A stretch of DNA of 64,000 bases from Erwinia sp. E602 (GTDB taxonomy: Bacteria; Pseudomonadota; Gammaproteobacteria; Enterobacterales; Enterobacteriaceae): contig NZ_CP046582.1 of NCBI RefSeq assembly GCF_018141005.1, forward strand, positions 1,426,001 through 1,490,000, in the 5' to 3' direction. The translations under genes were made by a program, and so were the position numbers. Below, piece after piece: positions 1 through 11,630 of the stretch (position 1 is the stretch's first letter; each line of letters starts with the position of its first letter). The notes below the pieces were generated by a model that was given only the letters and a program-made list of their open reading frames with translations, ran no database searches and was not told where the DNA came from.

Positions 1-278
1 GCCTTTGCCGCCCAGACGCTGGCCAACCTCAAGCATTTCGCCGACGAGCGCTTTGCCCGCGAGATACTGCGGCGGCCGCACGCGCTCGGTGAGGTGAATA
101 TGGAGAAATTTAACGTGCTGGGCGGCTCAATCGCCTACGGCCACCCGTTTGCCGCCACCGGCGCGCGGATGATTACCCAGACGCTGCACGAGCTGCGGCG
201 GCGCGGCGGCGGCCTGGGGCTGGTTACCGCCTGCGCGGCGGGTGGTCTGGGTGCGGCAATGGTTCTGGAGGCGGAATA

Positions 279-279
<1 letters not shown>
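1..279 (+). CDS. fadI: 3-ketoacyl-CoA thiolase FadI, C-terminal part
   Basis: This is the last 92 residues of the thiolase subunit of the anaerobic beta-oxidation complex; the reading frame enters the window at base 1. The thiolase C-terminal signatures are present: the [10 protein letters not shown] stretch, which carries the catalytic His, and the TACAAGG stretch, which carries the second active-site Cys. The stop codon overlaps the fadJ start by one base (TAATG), so the two subunits are probably translationally coupled. The end of the protein closely matches E. coli FadI as I recall it. Only the start lies outside the window. Confidence 0.95.
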
Positions 280-2522
<2,243 letters not shown>

Positions 2523-2692
2523 TCTGGCCAGGCAGCAGGAGTGAGCGGGGCGTTTTTTCGGCCATCGTTCACTAAGTAAACAATCGGTTGACTATACTCA
2601 AGCCATTGGGGTACAACACACCGTTCATTCAATGAATGAAGAGTCGGGTGGCGTTGTCCCCCGGCGTTTTTGTTTAACAACAGCGGTGCTCT

Positions 2693-3172
2693 ATGCAAGT
2701 TTTCATAATGCGTCACGGCGATGCGGCTCTGGATGCAGCCAGTGATTCTGTCCGACCTCTGACCCACTGCGGCAGTAACGAAACGCGCCAGATGGCAGCC
2801 TGGCTGCACGGCCAGTCGGTGACGATTGAACGGGTTATGGTCAGCCCGTATCTGCGCGCGCGGCAAACGCTGAACGCGGTGCGCGAAGCGCTGCCGCTGC
2901 CGGCGGGGGAAGATGTGCTGCCGGAACTCACGCCGGGTGGCGATCCGAAATCGGTCGGTGGCTATCTGCAGATGCTGGCAGATCAGGGAGTAAAATCGGT
3001 GCTGGTGATCTCACACCTGCCGCTGGTCGGCTACCTGGTGGCGGAGCTCTGCCCGCAGGAGTCGCCGCCGATGTTTGCCACCTCGGCCATCGCCCGCGTC
3101 GATCTCGACGCCAGCGGCCACGGCACCCTGCTGTGGCAGGTCAGCCCGGCCAAACTGGCGAAGGCGATGTAA
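2693..3172 (+). CDS. sixA: Phosphohistidine phosphatase SixA
   Basis: A 159-residue histidine phosphatase-superfamily protein. It begins MQVFIMRHGD, where RHG is the catalytic phosphohistidine motif, and carries the second conserved His in VISHLPLVGYL. In E. coli SixA dephosphorylates phosphohistidine on the NPr protein of the nitrogen phosphotransferase system (earlier work proposed ArcB). Its length and position next to fadJ match E. coli. The 170 bases upstream are non-coding and hold a short inverted repeat (TTCATTC-AAT-GAATGAA) about 50 bases before the start. Confidence 0.93.
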   Translation: MQVFIMRHGDAALDAASDSVRPLTHCGSNETRQMAAWLHGQSVTIERVMVSPYLRARQTLNAVREALPLPAGEDVLPELTPGGDPKSVGGYLQMLADQGVKSVLVISHLPLVGYLVAELCPQESPPMFATSAIARVDLDASGHGTLLWQVSPAKLAKAM

Positions 3173-3248
3173 TCCCCGGCAGGCGGCCCGCTAAACCCGG
3201 GCCGCTCGCTGTCAGTGGTACGACTCCCCTCGACGACGTAAACTCCCT

Positions 3249-3336
3249 GTCCGACTGTCCGACTGTCCGACTGTCCGACTGTCCGACTGTCCGACTGTCC
3301 GACTGTCCGACTGTCCGACTGTCCGACTGTCCGACT
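3249..3336. repeat. Tandem array, 11 copies of an 8-base unit
   Basis: Eleven uninterrupted perfect copies of GTCCGACT lie between the convergent ends of sixA and smrB. Eight is not a multiple of three and no credible gene spans the array. Perfect copies over 88 bases suggest recent expansion by slippage. Confidence 0.97.
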
Positions 3337-3434
3337 ACCTTCGTCGGCCTGTACCCTACGACGGCAAAGCAACGGCTTTCAGCCATCATCGGCTTCTCAA
3401 CAGATACGTCTGGCTGTGGTCAGGTGCATATCGC

Positions 3435-3986
3435 TCAGGGCAGGATCGGCGGCTGCCACTCTTCCACTTCAATCAGCACCAGCAGCGCGGCATCGCCGCC
3501 GAACAGTTTTGGCGCCTGGTGAAAGCACATCACCCACGGATGCTGCGCCAGCCACAGTGGCGTCTGCTGTTTGAGGATATGTTTGCCGTGGCCGTGCATC
3601 ACGCTGGCGCAAAAGATGTGCTCGCGGCGACATGCGGCGATCAGCGCACCCAGCTCCTGCTTGGCCTGCTTCTGCGTCAGCCCGTGCAGATCGAGAAAAA
3701 TCTCCGGCGAATAGTCGCCGCGCCGCAGCTTTTTCAGCTCATAATGGCTGACGTCGCTGCGCACGTAGCGCACCGCACCCTCGGCGGGCAGCAGCGGCTG
3801 AAACTCATCGGAGAAATAGTGGCTGGCGTCCATCTGCTCGGACAACAGCCGCTTTTGCGGCAGCTCGCGGGCTTTCTTACGCTCGGGCGGATGGACGATA
3901 GTGTCCTGGTGGATTTTGCGCGTGCCGGTCATCAGCCCGCGAAAAAGTGCCTGGTCTTCAACGCTTAGCTTCTCTTTTTTATTCAT
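3435..3986 (-). CDS. smrB: Ribosome rescue endonuclease SmrB
   Basis: A 183-residue Smr-domain protein. The C-terminal Smr domain (about residues 95-175) has the [15 protein letters not shown] motif and the [13 protein letters not shown] loop, the usual catalytic and RNA-binding features. In E. coli SmrB is recruited to collided ribosomes and cuts mRNA at the stalled site. The N-terminal part ([17 protein letters not shown]) resembles the segment used for ribosome recruitment. It is divergent from prmB; the 268 bases between them hold both promoters and no further gene that I can support. Confidence 0.93.
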   Translation of the reverse strand: MNKKEKLSVEDQALFRGLMTGTRKIHQDTIVHPPERKKARELPQKRLLSEQMDASHYFSDEFQPLLPAEGAVRYVRSDVSHYELKKLRRGDYSPEIFLDLHGLTQKQAKQELGALIAACRREHIFCASVMHGHGKHILKQQTPLWLAQHPWVMCFHQAPKLFGGDAALLVLIEVEEWQPPILP

Positions 3987-4254
3987 TTTTCAGTCACTGC
4001 TCTCTCAGCCTGCTGCGTAACGGTGTCCCGGCAGGTCGTCGTCATCATATTTTCCTGGCGGTAGTCTACCTGTTCCCGCCCCCGGGCTTAAGTAAATCTC
4101 CGCGTTGTTCCCCAACAAATCCCGGTTCCCGCGCCACCAGCCTGCCGTTCTTTCTCTAATAATTCTCAGCTTTTTCACCACCTCGCGCTGAATTCTCTGC
4201 CGCTTCATGGCAAACTAGCGCCCGGGTTTAACAGTACGGCCTGCGGAGGGCACT

Positions 4255-5187
4255 ATGGACAAAATTTTCGTCGATGAGGCAGTCAGTGAACTGCACACTA
4301 TTCAGGATATGTTGCGCTGGTCGGTCAGCCGCTTTTCTGCTGCTGAAATCTGGTTCGGCCACGGCACCGACAATCCCTGGGACGAAGCCGTTCAGCTGGT
4401 GCTGCCGACGCTGTACCTGCCGCTGGATATCCCGGAGCAGATGTACCGCGCGCGGCTGACCTCCAGCGAGCGCCAGCGCATCGTTGAACGGGTGATCCGT
4501 CGCGTTAACGACCGCATCCCGGTGGCTTATCTGACCAACAAGGCCTGGTTCTGCGGCCACGAATTCTACGTCGATGAACGCGTGCTGGTACCGCGTTCGC
4601 CGATCGGTGAGCTGATTAACGGTCAGTTTGCCGGCATCATCAGCGGCCAGCCGCAGCACATTCTGGATATGTGCACCGGCAGCGGCTGCATCGCCATCGC
4701 CTGCGCTTACGCCTTCCCGGAAGCCGAGGTGGACGCGGTGGATATCTCCACCGACGCGCTGGCGATTACCGAGCAGAACATCGCCGCCCACGGGCTGGAT
4801 CATCAGGTGACGCCGATCCGTGCCGACCTGTTCCGCGAACTGCCGAAAACCCAGTACGACCTGATCGTCACCAATCCCCCGTACGTTGATGCGGAAGATA
4901 TGGACGACCTGCCGGACGAGTTCCGCCACGAGCCGGAGCTGGGCCTGGCGGCGGGCAGCGACGGCCTGAAGCTGGTACGGCGTATCCTGGCCTGTGCGCC
5001 GGATTACCTCACCGCAGAAGGCGTGCTGGTGTGCGAAGTGGGCAACAGCATGGTGCATATGATCGACCAGTATCCGGACGTGCCTTTCACCTGGCTGGAG
5101 TTTGAAAACGGCGGCGACGGCGTATTTATGCTGACCCGCGATCAGATCGTGGCGGCGCAGCACCACTTCAAAATCTACAAAGATTAA
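4255..5187 (+). CDS. prmB: Ribosomal protein L3 glutamine methyltransferase PrmB
   Basis: SAM-dependent N5-glutamine methyltransferase acting on ribosomal protein L3. It has 310 residues, as in E. coli. The SAM-binding stretch [14 protein letters not shown] is near residue 140 and the catalytic NPPY motif (TNPPYVD) near residue 205, both diagnostic of the HemK/PrmB family. The start is preceded by a GGAGGG-type ribosome site. It is followed 30 bases later by aroC on the same strand, the usual prmB-aroC-mepA order. Confidence 0.95.
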   Translation: MDKIFVDEAVSELHTIQDMLRWSVSRFSAAEIWFGHGTDNPWDEAVQLVLPTLYLPLDIPEQMYRARLTSSERQRIVERVIRRVNDRIPVAYLTNKAWFCGHEFYVDERVLVPRSPIGELINGQFAGIISGQPQHILDMCTGSGCIAIACAYAFPEAEVDAVDISTDALAITEQNIAAHGLDHQVTPIRADLFRELPKTQYDLIVTNPPYVDAEDMDDLPDEFRHEPELGLAAGSDGLKLVRRILACAPDYLTAEGVLVCEVGNSMVHMIDQYPDVPFTWLEFENGGDGVFMLTRDQIVAAQHHFKIYKD

Positions 5188-5217
5188 TTAAAAACACCGA
5201 TTGAGTGAGGAGCCAGT

Positions 5218-6303
5218 ATGGCGGGTAATACGATAGGACAAGTATTTCGGGTCACGACGTTTGGCGAGTCGCACGGCATCGCCCTTGGCTGCATTGTTGA
5301 CGGGGTGCCGCCGGGCATTCCGCTGACCGAAGCCGATCTGCAGCACGATCTCGACCGCCGCCGCCCGGGCACCTCACGCTACACCACCCAGCGCCGCGAG
5401 CCGGACCAGGTGAAGATCCTCTCCGGCGTGTTTGAAGGCAAAACCACCGGTACCAGCATCGGCCTGCTGATTGAGAACACCGATCAGCGTTCGCAGGACT
5501 ACGGCGCAATCAAAGATCTGTACCGCCCCGGCCACGCCGATTATACCTACGACCAGAAGTACGGCTTCCGCGACTACCGCGGCGGCGGCCGCTCGTCGGC
5601 ACGTGAAACGGCGATGCGCGTAGCGGCGGGGGCGATTGCCAAAAAGTACCTTGAGATGAAACACGGCATCGTGGTGCGCGGCTATCTGGCGCAGATCGGT
5701 GACGTGGCCTGCGAGCTGAAAGACTGGTCGCAGGTCGAGCAGAATCCGTTCTTCTGCCCGGACCCGGATAAGCTGGAAGCGCTGGATGAGCTGATGCGCG
5801 GCCTGAAGAAAGAGGGCGATTCGATCGGTGCGAAAGTGACGGTAATGGCAGAAAACGTGCCGGCCGGCCTGGGCGAACCGGTGTTTGACCGGCTGGACGC
5901 TGACCTGGCGCACGCGCTGATGAGCATCAACGCGGTGAAAGGCATTGAGATCGGCGACGGCTTTGCCGTGGTCAGCCAGCGCGGCAGCGAGCACCGCGAT
6001 GAAATTCGTGCCGACGGCTTCCAGAGCAACCACGCCGGCGGCATCCTTGGCGGCATCAGCAGCGGTCAGGCGATTATCGCTAACCTGGCGATGAAACCGA
6101 CCTCCAGCATTACCGTGCCGGGCAAAACGCTGACCCGCAGCGGCGAAGAGGTGGAGATGATCACCAAAGGCCGTCACGATCCCTGCGTCGGCATCCGCGC
6201 GGTGCCGATCGCCGAAGCGATGATGGCGATCGTACTGATGGATCACCTGCTGCGCCACCGCGCGCAGAATGCCGACGTCACCACCGATTATCCACGCTGG
6301 TAA
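5218..6303 (+). CDS. aroC: Chorismate synthase
   Basis: The 361-residue enzyme converts 5-enolpyruvylshikimate 3-phosphate to chorismate with reduced FMN, the last common step of aromatic biosynthesis. It starts [20 protein letters not shown], containing the family signature GESHG. Further signatures [10 protein letters not shown] and [19 protein letters not shown] are intact. A TGAGGAG ribosome site precedes the ATG. The stop codon is directly followed by the mepA start, so the two genes are read as one message. Confidence 0.97.
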   Translation: MAGNTIGQVFRVTTFGESHGIALGCIVDGVPPGIPLTEADLQHDLDRRRPGTSRYTTQRREPDQVKILSGVFEGKTTGTSIGLLIENTDQRSQDYGAIKDLYRPGHADYTYDQKYGFRDYRGGGRSSARETAMRVAAGAIAKKYLEMKHGIVVRGYLAQIGDVACELKDWSQVEQNPFFCPDPDKLEALDELMRGLKKEGDSIGAKVTVMAENVPAGLGEPVFDRLDADLAHALMSINAVKGIEIGDGFAVVSQRGSEHRDEIRADGFQSNHAGGILGGISSGQAIIANLAMKPTSSITVPGKTLTRSGEEVEMITKGRHDPCVGIRAVPIAEAMMAIVLMDHLLRHRAQNADVTTDYPRW

Positions 6304-7131
6304 ATGATGAAAAACACGCTGATCGCCCTGACCGCGCTGCTGGCGGCGACGCTGGCGCAGGCCGCCACCCCGTGGCAGAGCATTCACCAGCCGATCGCCG
6401 GCGCGCCGCAGGCGATCGGCGCGTTTTCCAACGGCTGTATCGTTGGCGCGCAGCCGCTGCCGCTGGAGGCGCCGGGTTACCAGGTGATGCGTACCGACCA
6501 GCGCCGCTACTTCGGCCACCCGGACCTGATCGCCTTTATTCAGCGGCTCAGCGGCCAGACCGCGCAGCGCGGGCTGGGCGAAGTGCTGGTCGGTGATATG
6601 GGCATGGCGGCCGGCGGGCGCTTCAGCAGCGGCCACGCCAGCCACCAGTCGGGGCTGGACGTTGATATCTGGCTGCAGCTGCCGAAACAGCGCTGGACGC
6701 AGCAGATGCTGCTGAAGCCGCAGCCGCTGGATCTGGTGGCCGCAGACGGTAAAAGCGTGGTGGCGCGCCACTGGCGGCCGGAGATCGACAGCCTGATTAA
6801 GCTGGCGGCGAAGGACAATGAGGTGACGCGCATCTTTGTGAATCCGGCGATTAAAAAGCAGCTGTGTGCCGACGCCGGTGCCGACCGCGACTGGCTGCGT
6901 AAGGTACGGCCGTGGTTCCAGCACCGCGCGCATATGCACGTGCGCCTGCGCTGCCCGGCGGGCAGCCTGCAGTGCGAAGACCAGCCGCTGCCGCCGGGCG
7001 GTGACGGCTGCGGTGCCGAGCTCGACAGCTGGTTCCTGCCGCCGAAACCGGGCAGTACGCCGCCGGTTAAGCGCGAACCGCCGCCGCTGCCTGCCGCCTG
7101 CCAGGCGCTGCTGGATAAACATCTGCTGTAG
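6304..7131 (+). CDS. mepA: Penicillin-insensitive murein endopeptidase MepA
   Basis: Periplasmic LAS-type zinc metallopeptidase that cuts D-Ala-meso-DAP crosslinks in peptidoglycan. It has 275 residues with a signal peptide ([20 protein letters not shown]). Zinc-ligand motifs are visible: [16 protein letters not shown] (H...D) and [12 protein letters not shown]. Several cysteines in the C-terminal half fit disulfides known for the family. The start codon lies immediately after the aroC stop; the second of two tandem ATGs could equally be used. Confidence 0.94.
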   Translation: MMKNTLIALTALLAATLAQAATPWQSIHQPIAGAPQAIGAFSNGCIVGAQPLPLEAPGYQVMRTDQRRYFGHPDLIAFIQRLSGQTAQRGLGEVLVGDMGMAAGGRFSSGHASHQSGLDVDIWLQLPKQRWTQQMLLKPQPLDLVAADGKSVVARHWRPEIDSLIKLAAKDNEVTRIFVNPAIKKQLCADAGADRDWLRKVRPWFQHRAHMHVRLRCPAGSLQCEDQPLPPGGDGCGAELDSWFLPPKPGSTPPVKREPPPLPAACQALLDKHLL

Positions 7132-7251
7132 TTCACTTGAAACGGATCCGGCCAGCCTGTGCCGCTCCTGTAAACCTGCTGTTCAATGGCTTTGCTGCGA
7201 CCGGTGTGATCCTGCGCCGCGACAGCATCGCTTTTCTGGTTAAGGATCTCT

Positions 7252-8049
7252 ATGGAATGGATTAGCGTTGCCCCGTGGTTGCTGGGCGTGCTGTTTCTGG
7301 TGGCGCTGCTGGCCGGGTTTATTGACTCAATCGCCGGCGGCGGCGGGCTGTTGACCGTGCCTGCGCTGCTGGCCGCCGGTCTGTCACCGGCGCAGGCGCT
7401 GGCGACCAACAAGCTGCAGTCGGTGGGCGGTTCGTTCTCCGCCAGCCTGTACTTTATTCGTATGAAGGCGGTGAATCTGCGCGAGCAGAAGCTGAATATC
7501 GCCATGACCTTTATCGGCTCGCTGGCCGGTGCGCTGCTGGTGCAGCACGTGAAGGGCGATATCCTGCGTCAGCTGCTGCCGCTGCTGGTGATCGCCATCG
7601 GCCTCTATTTCCTGCTGATGCCGAAGATCGGTGAAGAGGATCGCCAGCGCCGCCTGCACGGCCTGCCGTTTGCGCTGGTGGCCGGGGGCTGCGTGGGTTT
7701 TTACGACGGCTTCTTTGGCCCCGGTGCGGGCTCTTTTTACGCGCTGGCGTTTGTTACCCTGTGCGGCTACAACCTCGCTAAATCCACCGCCCACGCCAAG
7801 GTGCTGAACTTTACCTCTAACCTCGGCGGGCTGTTGCTGTTTATTATCGGTGGCAAGGTGGTGTGGGTTGTCGGGCTGGTGATGATGGCGGGGCAGGTGT
7901 TAGGTGCGCGGCTCGGTGCGAAGATGGTGCTGAGCAGAGGACAGAGGCTGATCCGCCCGATGATCGTTATCGTTTCGGCGGTGATGAGCGCCAAACTGCT
8001 GTACGACAGCCACGGTGCGGAAATCGCCGCGTGGTTCCACGCGCTGTAA
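7252..8049 (+). CDS. yfcA: TSUP/TauE-family membrane permease YfcA
   Basis: A 265-residue inner-membrane protein of the TSUP (sulfite exporter TauE/SafE) family with about eight hydrophobic segments. It carries the typical GFIDSIAGGGGLLTVPALL opening and the repeated GFYDGFFGPGAGSFY motif. The substrate of YfcA is not established; relatives move sulfur-containing anions. It follows mepA by 120 bases, as in E. coli. Downstream, the conserved order is broken by the palindromic region and the islet at 8522-11558. Confidence 0.92.
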   Translation: MEWISVAPWLLGVLFLVALLAGFIDSIAGGGGLLTVPALLAAGLSPAQALATNKLQSVGGSFSASLYFIRMKAVNLREQKLNIAMTFIGSLAGALLVQHVKGDILRQLLPLLVIAIGLYFLLMPKIGEEDRQRRLHGLPFALVAGGCVGFYDGFFGPGAGSFYALAFVTLCGYNLAKSTAHAKVLNFTSNLGGLLLFIIGGKVVWVVGLVMMAGQVLGARLGAKMVLSRGQRLIRPMIVIVSAVMSAKLLYDSHGAEIAAWFHAL

Positions 8050-8102
8050 TCAGATACGAAATCGCTAAAAGCATTGTCTGCTGGAACACCGCATCCGGCT
8101 TC

Positions 8103-8205
8103 GGGGAGCCTGTACACTCCGCAAAGACGCAAAAAACGTCATCCCTGACAGCTCAGCGCGGGCCATCCCTGGCCCGCGATGCTTTGCTCCGTGTACAGGC
8201 TCCCC
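8103..8205. repeat. Nested palindromic element, copy 1
   Basis: A perfect 15-base inverted repeat (GGGGAGCCTGTACAC at 8103-8117 and its complement at 8191-8205) encloses a perfect 9-base-pair hairpin, CGCGGGCCA-TCCC-TGGCCCGCG (8157-8178). No gene is credible here. An ACACCGCATCCGGC motif occurs on both sides (near 8086 and 8237). Confidence 0.85.
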
Positions 8206-8372
8206 TCGCTTTACGTTTTGAGTCGTCTGGCCGAAAACACCGCATCCGGCGTCGGAGGGCTGTGCTTTCCTCAAGGACGCAAAAGGCATTGTCTGCATGA
8301 GACGTCTGTAAGAGCTGCTACAGGATCACTATCCGGACCGAGTTAAGGCAGCGACGTCAGAAATTTCGGGCA

Positions 8373-8475
8373 ATCGGGTCTTTCCGGATAAGCGGACCGT
8401 CAGCGGCCAGGGATGGCCGCTGCCGAGCGCACACGGACGTGTTTATAGCGTGTCCGCGTTCCGGAAAGACCCGAT
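8373..8475. repeat. Nested palindromic element, copy 2
   Basis: A perfect 16-base inverted repeat (ATCGGGTCTTTCCGGA at 8373-8388, complement at 8460-8475) encloses an inner hairpin, AGCGGCCA-GGGA-TGGCCGCT (8402-8421). The inner core GGCCAGGGATGGCC is the reverse complement of the core of the first element, so the two elements share a centre in opposite orientation but have unrelated outer arms. The whole 8050-8521 interval has no gene that I can support. Confidence 0.85.
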
Positions 8476-8521
8476 AAGCCGGGCACCGGGATCTGCAGCG
8501 ACTTCTGTCAGCGATACCGAG

Positions 8522-9694
8522 CTAGCCTTTAGTCACGTTCACCCAGCGGCGCTGTTCCATTGAGTCTTCAATCGCCTGCAGAATGCGCTGATTCTCCCAG
8601 CCGAAGGCGAAGTTCGGGTAGCAGTCGTCGTCGCGGCAGATCCCCTGCACCAGGTCATGCACCTCCAGCACCTTGACGTCGAAGTAGCCCAGACCGCCGC
8701 CGCCAAAGTCGAAGCCGAAGAACGCTGAGTAAGAGGGGATCTGGCTGCCGGCGTAGAGCGTTTTAAAGCCGCGATCGCGTTTGTCGTCGTTGAAACGGAA
8801 CACCTGCAGCTCGTTGAAGCGCTCGCCGTCCATATACAGCGTGCCTTCGGTGCCGGAGACCTCCCAGTAGACGCCGAAGATGCGGCCGGCGGCGATGCGT
8901 GAGGACTCAATCACCCCGGCGGCGCCGCTGTCAAAGGTTACCAGGCACTGCATCTGGTCGTCGTTTTCTACCGTACGGCGTTCGGCGTTGGCCTCCACCT
9001 TGCTGGCGTAGCCGCTGTCCACACCCGGTACCGGGCGGGTTTTCAGATGGGTCTGGCCGCTGGCGCACACTTCACTGACGCCGCCCATCAGGTACTGTGC
9101 TACCGACAGGGTATGCGCGCCAAGGTCGCCCAGCGAGCCGGAACCGGCCAGCTCTTTCGAACAGCGCCACGACCACGGCAGCTCCGGATCGTTATAGAAG
9201 CCCTGATCGAAGGTGCCACGGAAGCGCACCGGGGTGCCGATCTCGCCGCGGTCGATCAGCTGCCGGGCCAGCTGCGCCGCCGGGGTTTTGATATTGTTAA
9301 AGGCGACCATGGTTTTCACCCCTGCGCGGCGCGCCGCTTCCGCCATCTCGCGCGCCTGCGGCTCGGTTACCGCCAGCGGTTTTTCGCAGTAAACGTGTTT
9401 ACCGGCGGCGATCGCCTCCAGCGCCATCTGATGATGCAGATGATTGGGGGAGGTGATATCAATCACGTCGATATTCGGATCCTGCAGCATTTCACGCCAG
9501 TCGCCAAATGCGTGCAGCGCGCCAAAGCGGCGGGCGGCCTGGTCGGCCATCGCCTGGTTCTGGTCGGCAATCGCGTACAGCACCGGCGTTTTCGGCAGGT
9601 TCGGGTAGAGCAGGGCGGCGCGGCGGATGGCGTCAGCGTGGGCCTGGCCCATAAAGCCGGAGCCGATCAGGCCGATATTCAGAGTGTCAGACAT
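8522..9694 (-). CDS. Gfo/Idh/MocA-family oxidoreductase
   Basis: A 390-residue NAD(P)-dependent sugar or polyol dehydrogenase-type protein. The N-terminal Rossmann motif is GLIGSGFMGQAHADA (about residues 8-22). The family's EKP motif, with the catalytic Lys, is in YCEKPLAVTEPQARE. The C-terminal alpha/beta domain fits the family. An AAGGAGTCACC ribosome site precedes the start, nine bases after the preceding gene on the same strand. The pairing with an IolE-like protein suggests catabolism of inositol-like or keto-sugar compounds; the exact substrate cannot be read from the sequence. Confidence 0.88.
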   Translation of the reverse strand: MSDTLNIGLIGSGFMGQAHADAIRRAALLYPNLPKTPVLYAIADQNQAMADQAARRFGALHAFGDWREMLQDPNIDVIDITSPNHLHHQMALEAIAAGKHVYCEKPLAVTEPQAREMAEAARRAGVKTMVAFNNIKTPAAQLARQLIDRGEIGTPVRFRGTFDQGFYNDPELPWSWRCSKELAGSGSLGDLGAHTLSVAQYLMGGVSEVCASGQTHLKTRPVPGVDSGYASKVEANAERRTVENDDQMQCLVTFDSGAAGVIESSRIAAGRIFGVYWEVSGTEGTLYMDGERFNELQVFRFNDDKRDRGFKTLYAGSQIPSYSAFFGFDFGGGGLGYFDVKVLEVHDLVQGICRDDDCYPNFAFGWENQRILQAIEDSMEQRRWVNVTKG

Positions 9695-9703
9695 GGTGAC
9701 TCC

Positions 9704-10597
9704 TTACAGAGAAAACAGTGAAGTAACGTGATTAAAGGCGCGGGTGACGGTGGGCACCGGCGGGGCGACCTGCGGGTCCTGTTCGGCTTCGACGATCAGC
9801 CAGCCCTGATAGCCACTGTGCAGAACGAAATCCACTACCGGCTGATAGTCGATCCAGCCATCACCCGGCACGGTAAACATGCCGCCGCGTACCCCCTGGT
9901 TAAAGCTCTCATCCTGCGCGTAAACCTGCGCCAGCCGCTCGCGGCGGATATCCTTCAGGTGGATATGGCAGATGCGGCTGCCGAACTGGTCGATCAGCGC
10001 TGACAGATCGCTGCCCGCGGCGACGGCGTGACCGGTATCCAGCAGCATGCCGACGTCGGCGGTGGTGGCCGAGAAGAAACGCTCGATCTCATCCTGGCGC
10101 TCAACCAGCATCATCAGATGGTGGTGATAGGCCAGCCGCAGGCCGTACTCCTGATACAGCGCCGAGGAGAAGCGGCTCATGCGTTGCGCGTAGGCGTCGA
10201 AGTCGATGGCGCTGAGCTTCGGTGAATGCGAGATACCGATGTCCAGCGGCGAGTCGCCCGGCATGCCGCCGCATTCGCCGTAGACCATCACCCGGCAGCC
10301 CAGCCCGCTGAGCAGCCGGGCGTGGGCGGCGACGTTGTGCAGCTCCTGCTCCACGCTGATATCGGCCAGCGTGCCGGAGAACCAGCCCGAGGCCAGTGAC
10401 AGCCCGCTCTGCGCCAGCAGCGGCTGCAGATTTTCGGTTTTACGTGGGAATTTTCGGCCCAGCTCAATGCCCTGATAGCCGACGGCGGCGGCCTCCTGCA
10501 TGCACTGCAGGGCAGAGACGTTATCCCCCAGATCTTCCAGCACATCGTTGGTCCAGGCCAGCGGGCTGACGCCGAGGCGGATACTGGCATTTGCCAT
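9704..10597 (-). CDS. Sugar phosphate isomerase/epimerase, IolE-like TIM barrel
   Basis: A 297-residue xylose isomerase-like TIM barrel (AP endonuclease 2 superfamily). It shows GVSPLAWTND near the N-terminus, metal-site type stretches LDTGHAVAAG and CHIHLKDIR, and a C-terminal WLIVEAEQDP. This layout resembles inosose dehydratase (IolE) and related 2-keto-inositol enzymes. I chose the ATG at 10597 because an AGGAGT ribosome site lies six bases before it; a longer frame reaches 10621. First gene of a two-gene operon with the oxidoreductase, divergent from an AraC regulator. Confidence 0.85.
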   Translation of the reverse strand: MANASIRLGVSPLAWTNDVLEDLGDNVSALQCMQEAAAVGYQGIELGRKFPRKTENLQPLLAQSGLSLASGWFSGTLADISVEQELHNVAAHARLLSGLGCRVMVYGECGGMPGDSPLDIGISHSPKLSAIDFDAYAQRMSRFSSALYQEYGLRLAYHHHLMMLVERQDEIERFFSATTADVGMLLDTGHAVAAGSDLSALIDQFGSRICHIHLKDIRRERLAQVYAQDESFNQGVRGGMFTVPGDGWIDYQPVVDFVLHSGYQGWLIVEAEQDPQVAPPVPTVTRAFNHVTSLFSL

Positions 10598-10751
10598 CTT
10601 TTTACTCCTGTCTGAAATCAAAGTTTGATCTGCATCGCAGATTCGATTACTGCCTGCAAAATCCGTTGGTGTCCGCCGCTATCCGGCTGAAGATGGGAGA
10701 AAAGATAGCCTGCCAGCCCCTCACGGGTACATGCCTGTAGTCAGGAAGAAA

Positions 10752-11558
10752 ATGTCTGAAATCACACTTAATCCGCAACCCGGCGAGGGATGGTTCGGCC
10801 TGTCGCGTTATGCCAGCGGAGAGACGCTCGGGCCGCGTACTCAGCGCGGCGTGCAGTTTATTGCGCTGCTTAGCGGCAGCGTCACCATTGAGGCGGGCAG
10901 CCGGGTCCTGCACCTGGTGCCCGGCACGCTGGCGCTGCTACTGCCGGGGGAACGCGAGCTCTTTCGTTTTGATGCGGTGGTGGCGAGCGAGCATATCTGG
11001 TGCCAGCTGGATTTTACCGTGCCCCCGGAGGGAATTGCCGCCCAGCTGGCCGCGCTGCCGCAGACCATCGCCGTGGATAACCAGGTGGAACAGTTGATGG
11101 AGCTGGGCATGAGCCTGACCGCGCGGCGCAGCGGCTCGCCCAGGGTGCTGCTGTCGCTGGCCGAAACGCTGCTGTGGTACTACGCCTCCTGCGCTGAACG
11201 CCCGCAGGAGGAAGCCGCACAAACCATGCCCAAAAGCGTGCGTGAAGCCTGTAAATATATCGCCATGCGCTATCAGCACCCGCTGGCGCTGGAAGATATT
11301 GCCGCCCGTGCCCACTGCTCGGTTAACCACCTGATCGCGCTGTTCCGCCAGCATCTGCAGCTGACCCCGGCTCGCTATCTGCGTGACGTGCGCCTGCGCC
11401 ATGCGGAACGGCTGCTGACCCGCAGCAGCCTGCCGGTGGCGCTGGTGGCCGAACAGTGCGGATTTGTTTCACCGTTCCACTTCTCGCGGGCGTTTAAGGC
11501 GCAGTTTGGCCTGCCACCGCTGGCGTTTCGCCAGCAGTCGCAGCCGCTTCGGCGGTGA
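10752..11558 (+). CDS. AraC-family transcriptional regulator, probable regulator of the adjacent operon
   Basis: A 268-residue regulator with an N-terminal cupin-like sensing half (about residues 1-150) and a C-terminal pair of AraC helix-turn-helix motifs (about 165-265), including the signature VALVAEQCGFVSPFHFSRAFKAQFG. The ATG at 10752 follows an AGGAAGA ribosome site; a start at 10731 in the same frame is less well placed. It is transcribed away from the oxidoreductase/isomerase operon, so the roughly 150-base gap is a likely shared regulatory region. The ligand is unknown. Confidence 0.88.
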   Translation: MSEITLNPQPGEGWFGLSRYASGETLGPRTQRGVQFIALLSGSVTIEAGSRVLHLVPGTLALLLPGERELFRFDAVVASEHIWCQLDFTVPPEGIAAQLAALPQTIAVDNQVEQLMELGMSLTARRSGSPRVLLSLAETLLWYYASCAERPQEEAAQTMPKSVREACKYIAMRYQHPLALEDIAARAHCSVNHLIALFRQHLQLTPARYLRDVRLRHAERLLTRSSLPVALVAEQCGFVSPFHFSRAFKAQFGLPPLAFRQQSQPLRR

Positions 11559-11630
11559 TGAGAATAGTTCTCGAAACTCAGCACGCATAATGCGACAATT
11601 GCGCGTTTTTTTACTTTGGCGAACGATGCA

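Noticed and set aside
3249..3336. Possible CRISPR array
   Set aside because: Units are 8 bases with no spacers. The other arrays (16211, 19118, 19815, 21078) are also spacer-free, and no cas genes are present.
4228..5166. Minus-strand open frame of 312 codons opposite prmB
   Set aside because: Shadow of prmB with biased composition and no motif.
5374..7122. Very long minus-strand open frame (582 codons) opposite aroC and mepA
   Set aside because: It is antisense to two clear conserved genes, rich in His, Arg, Ala and Gln as expected for a shadow frame in GC-rich DNA, and has no family features.
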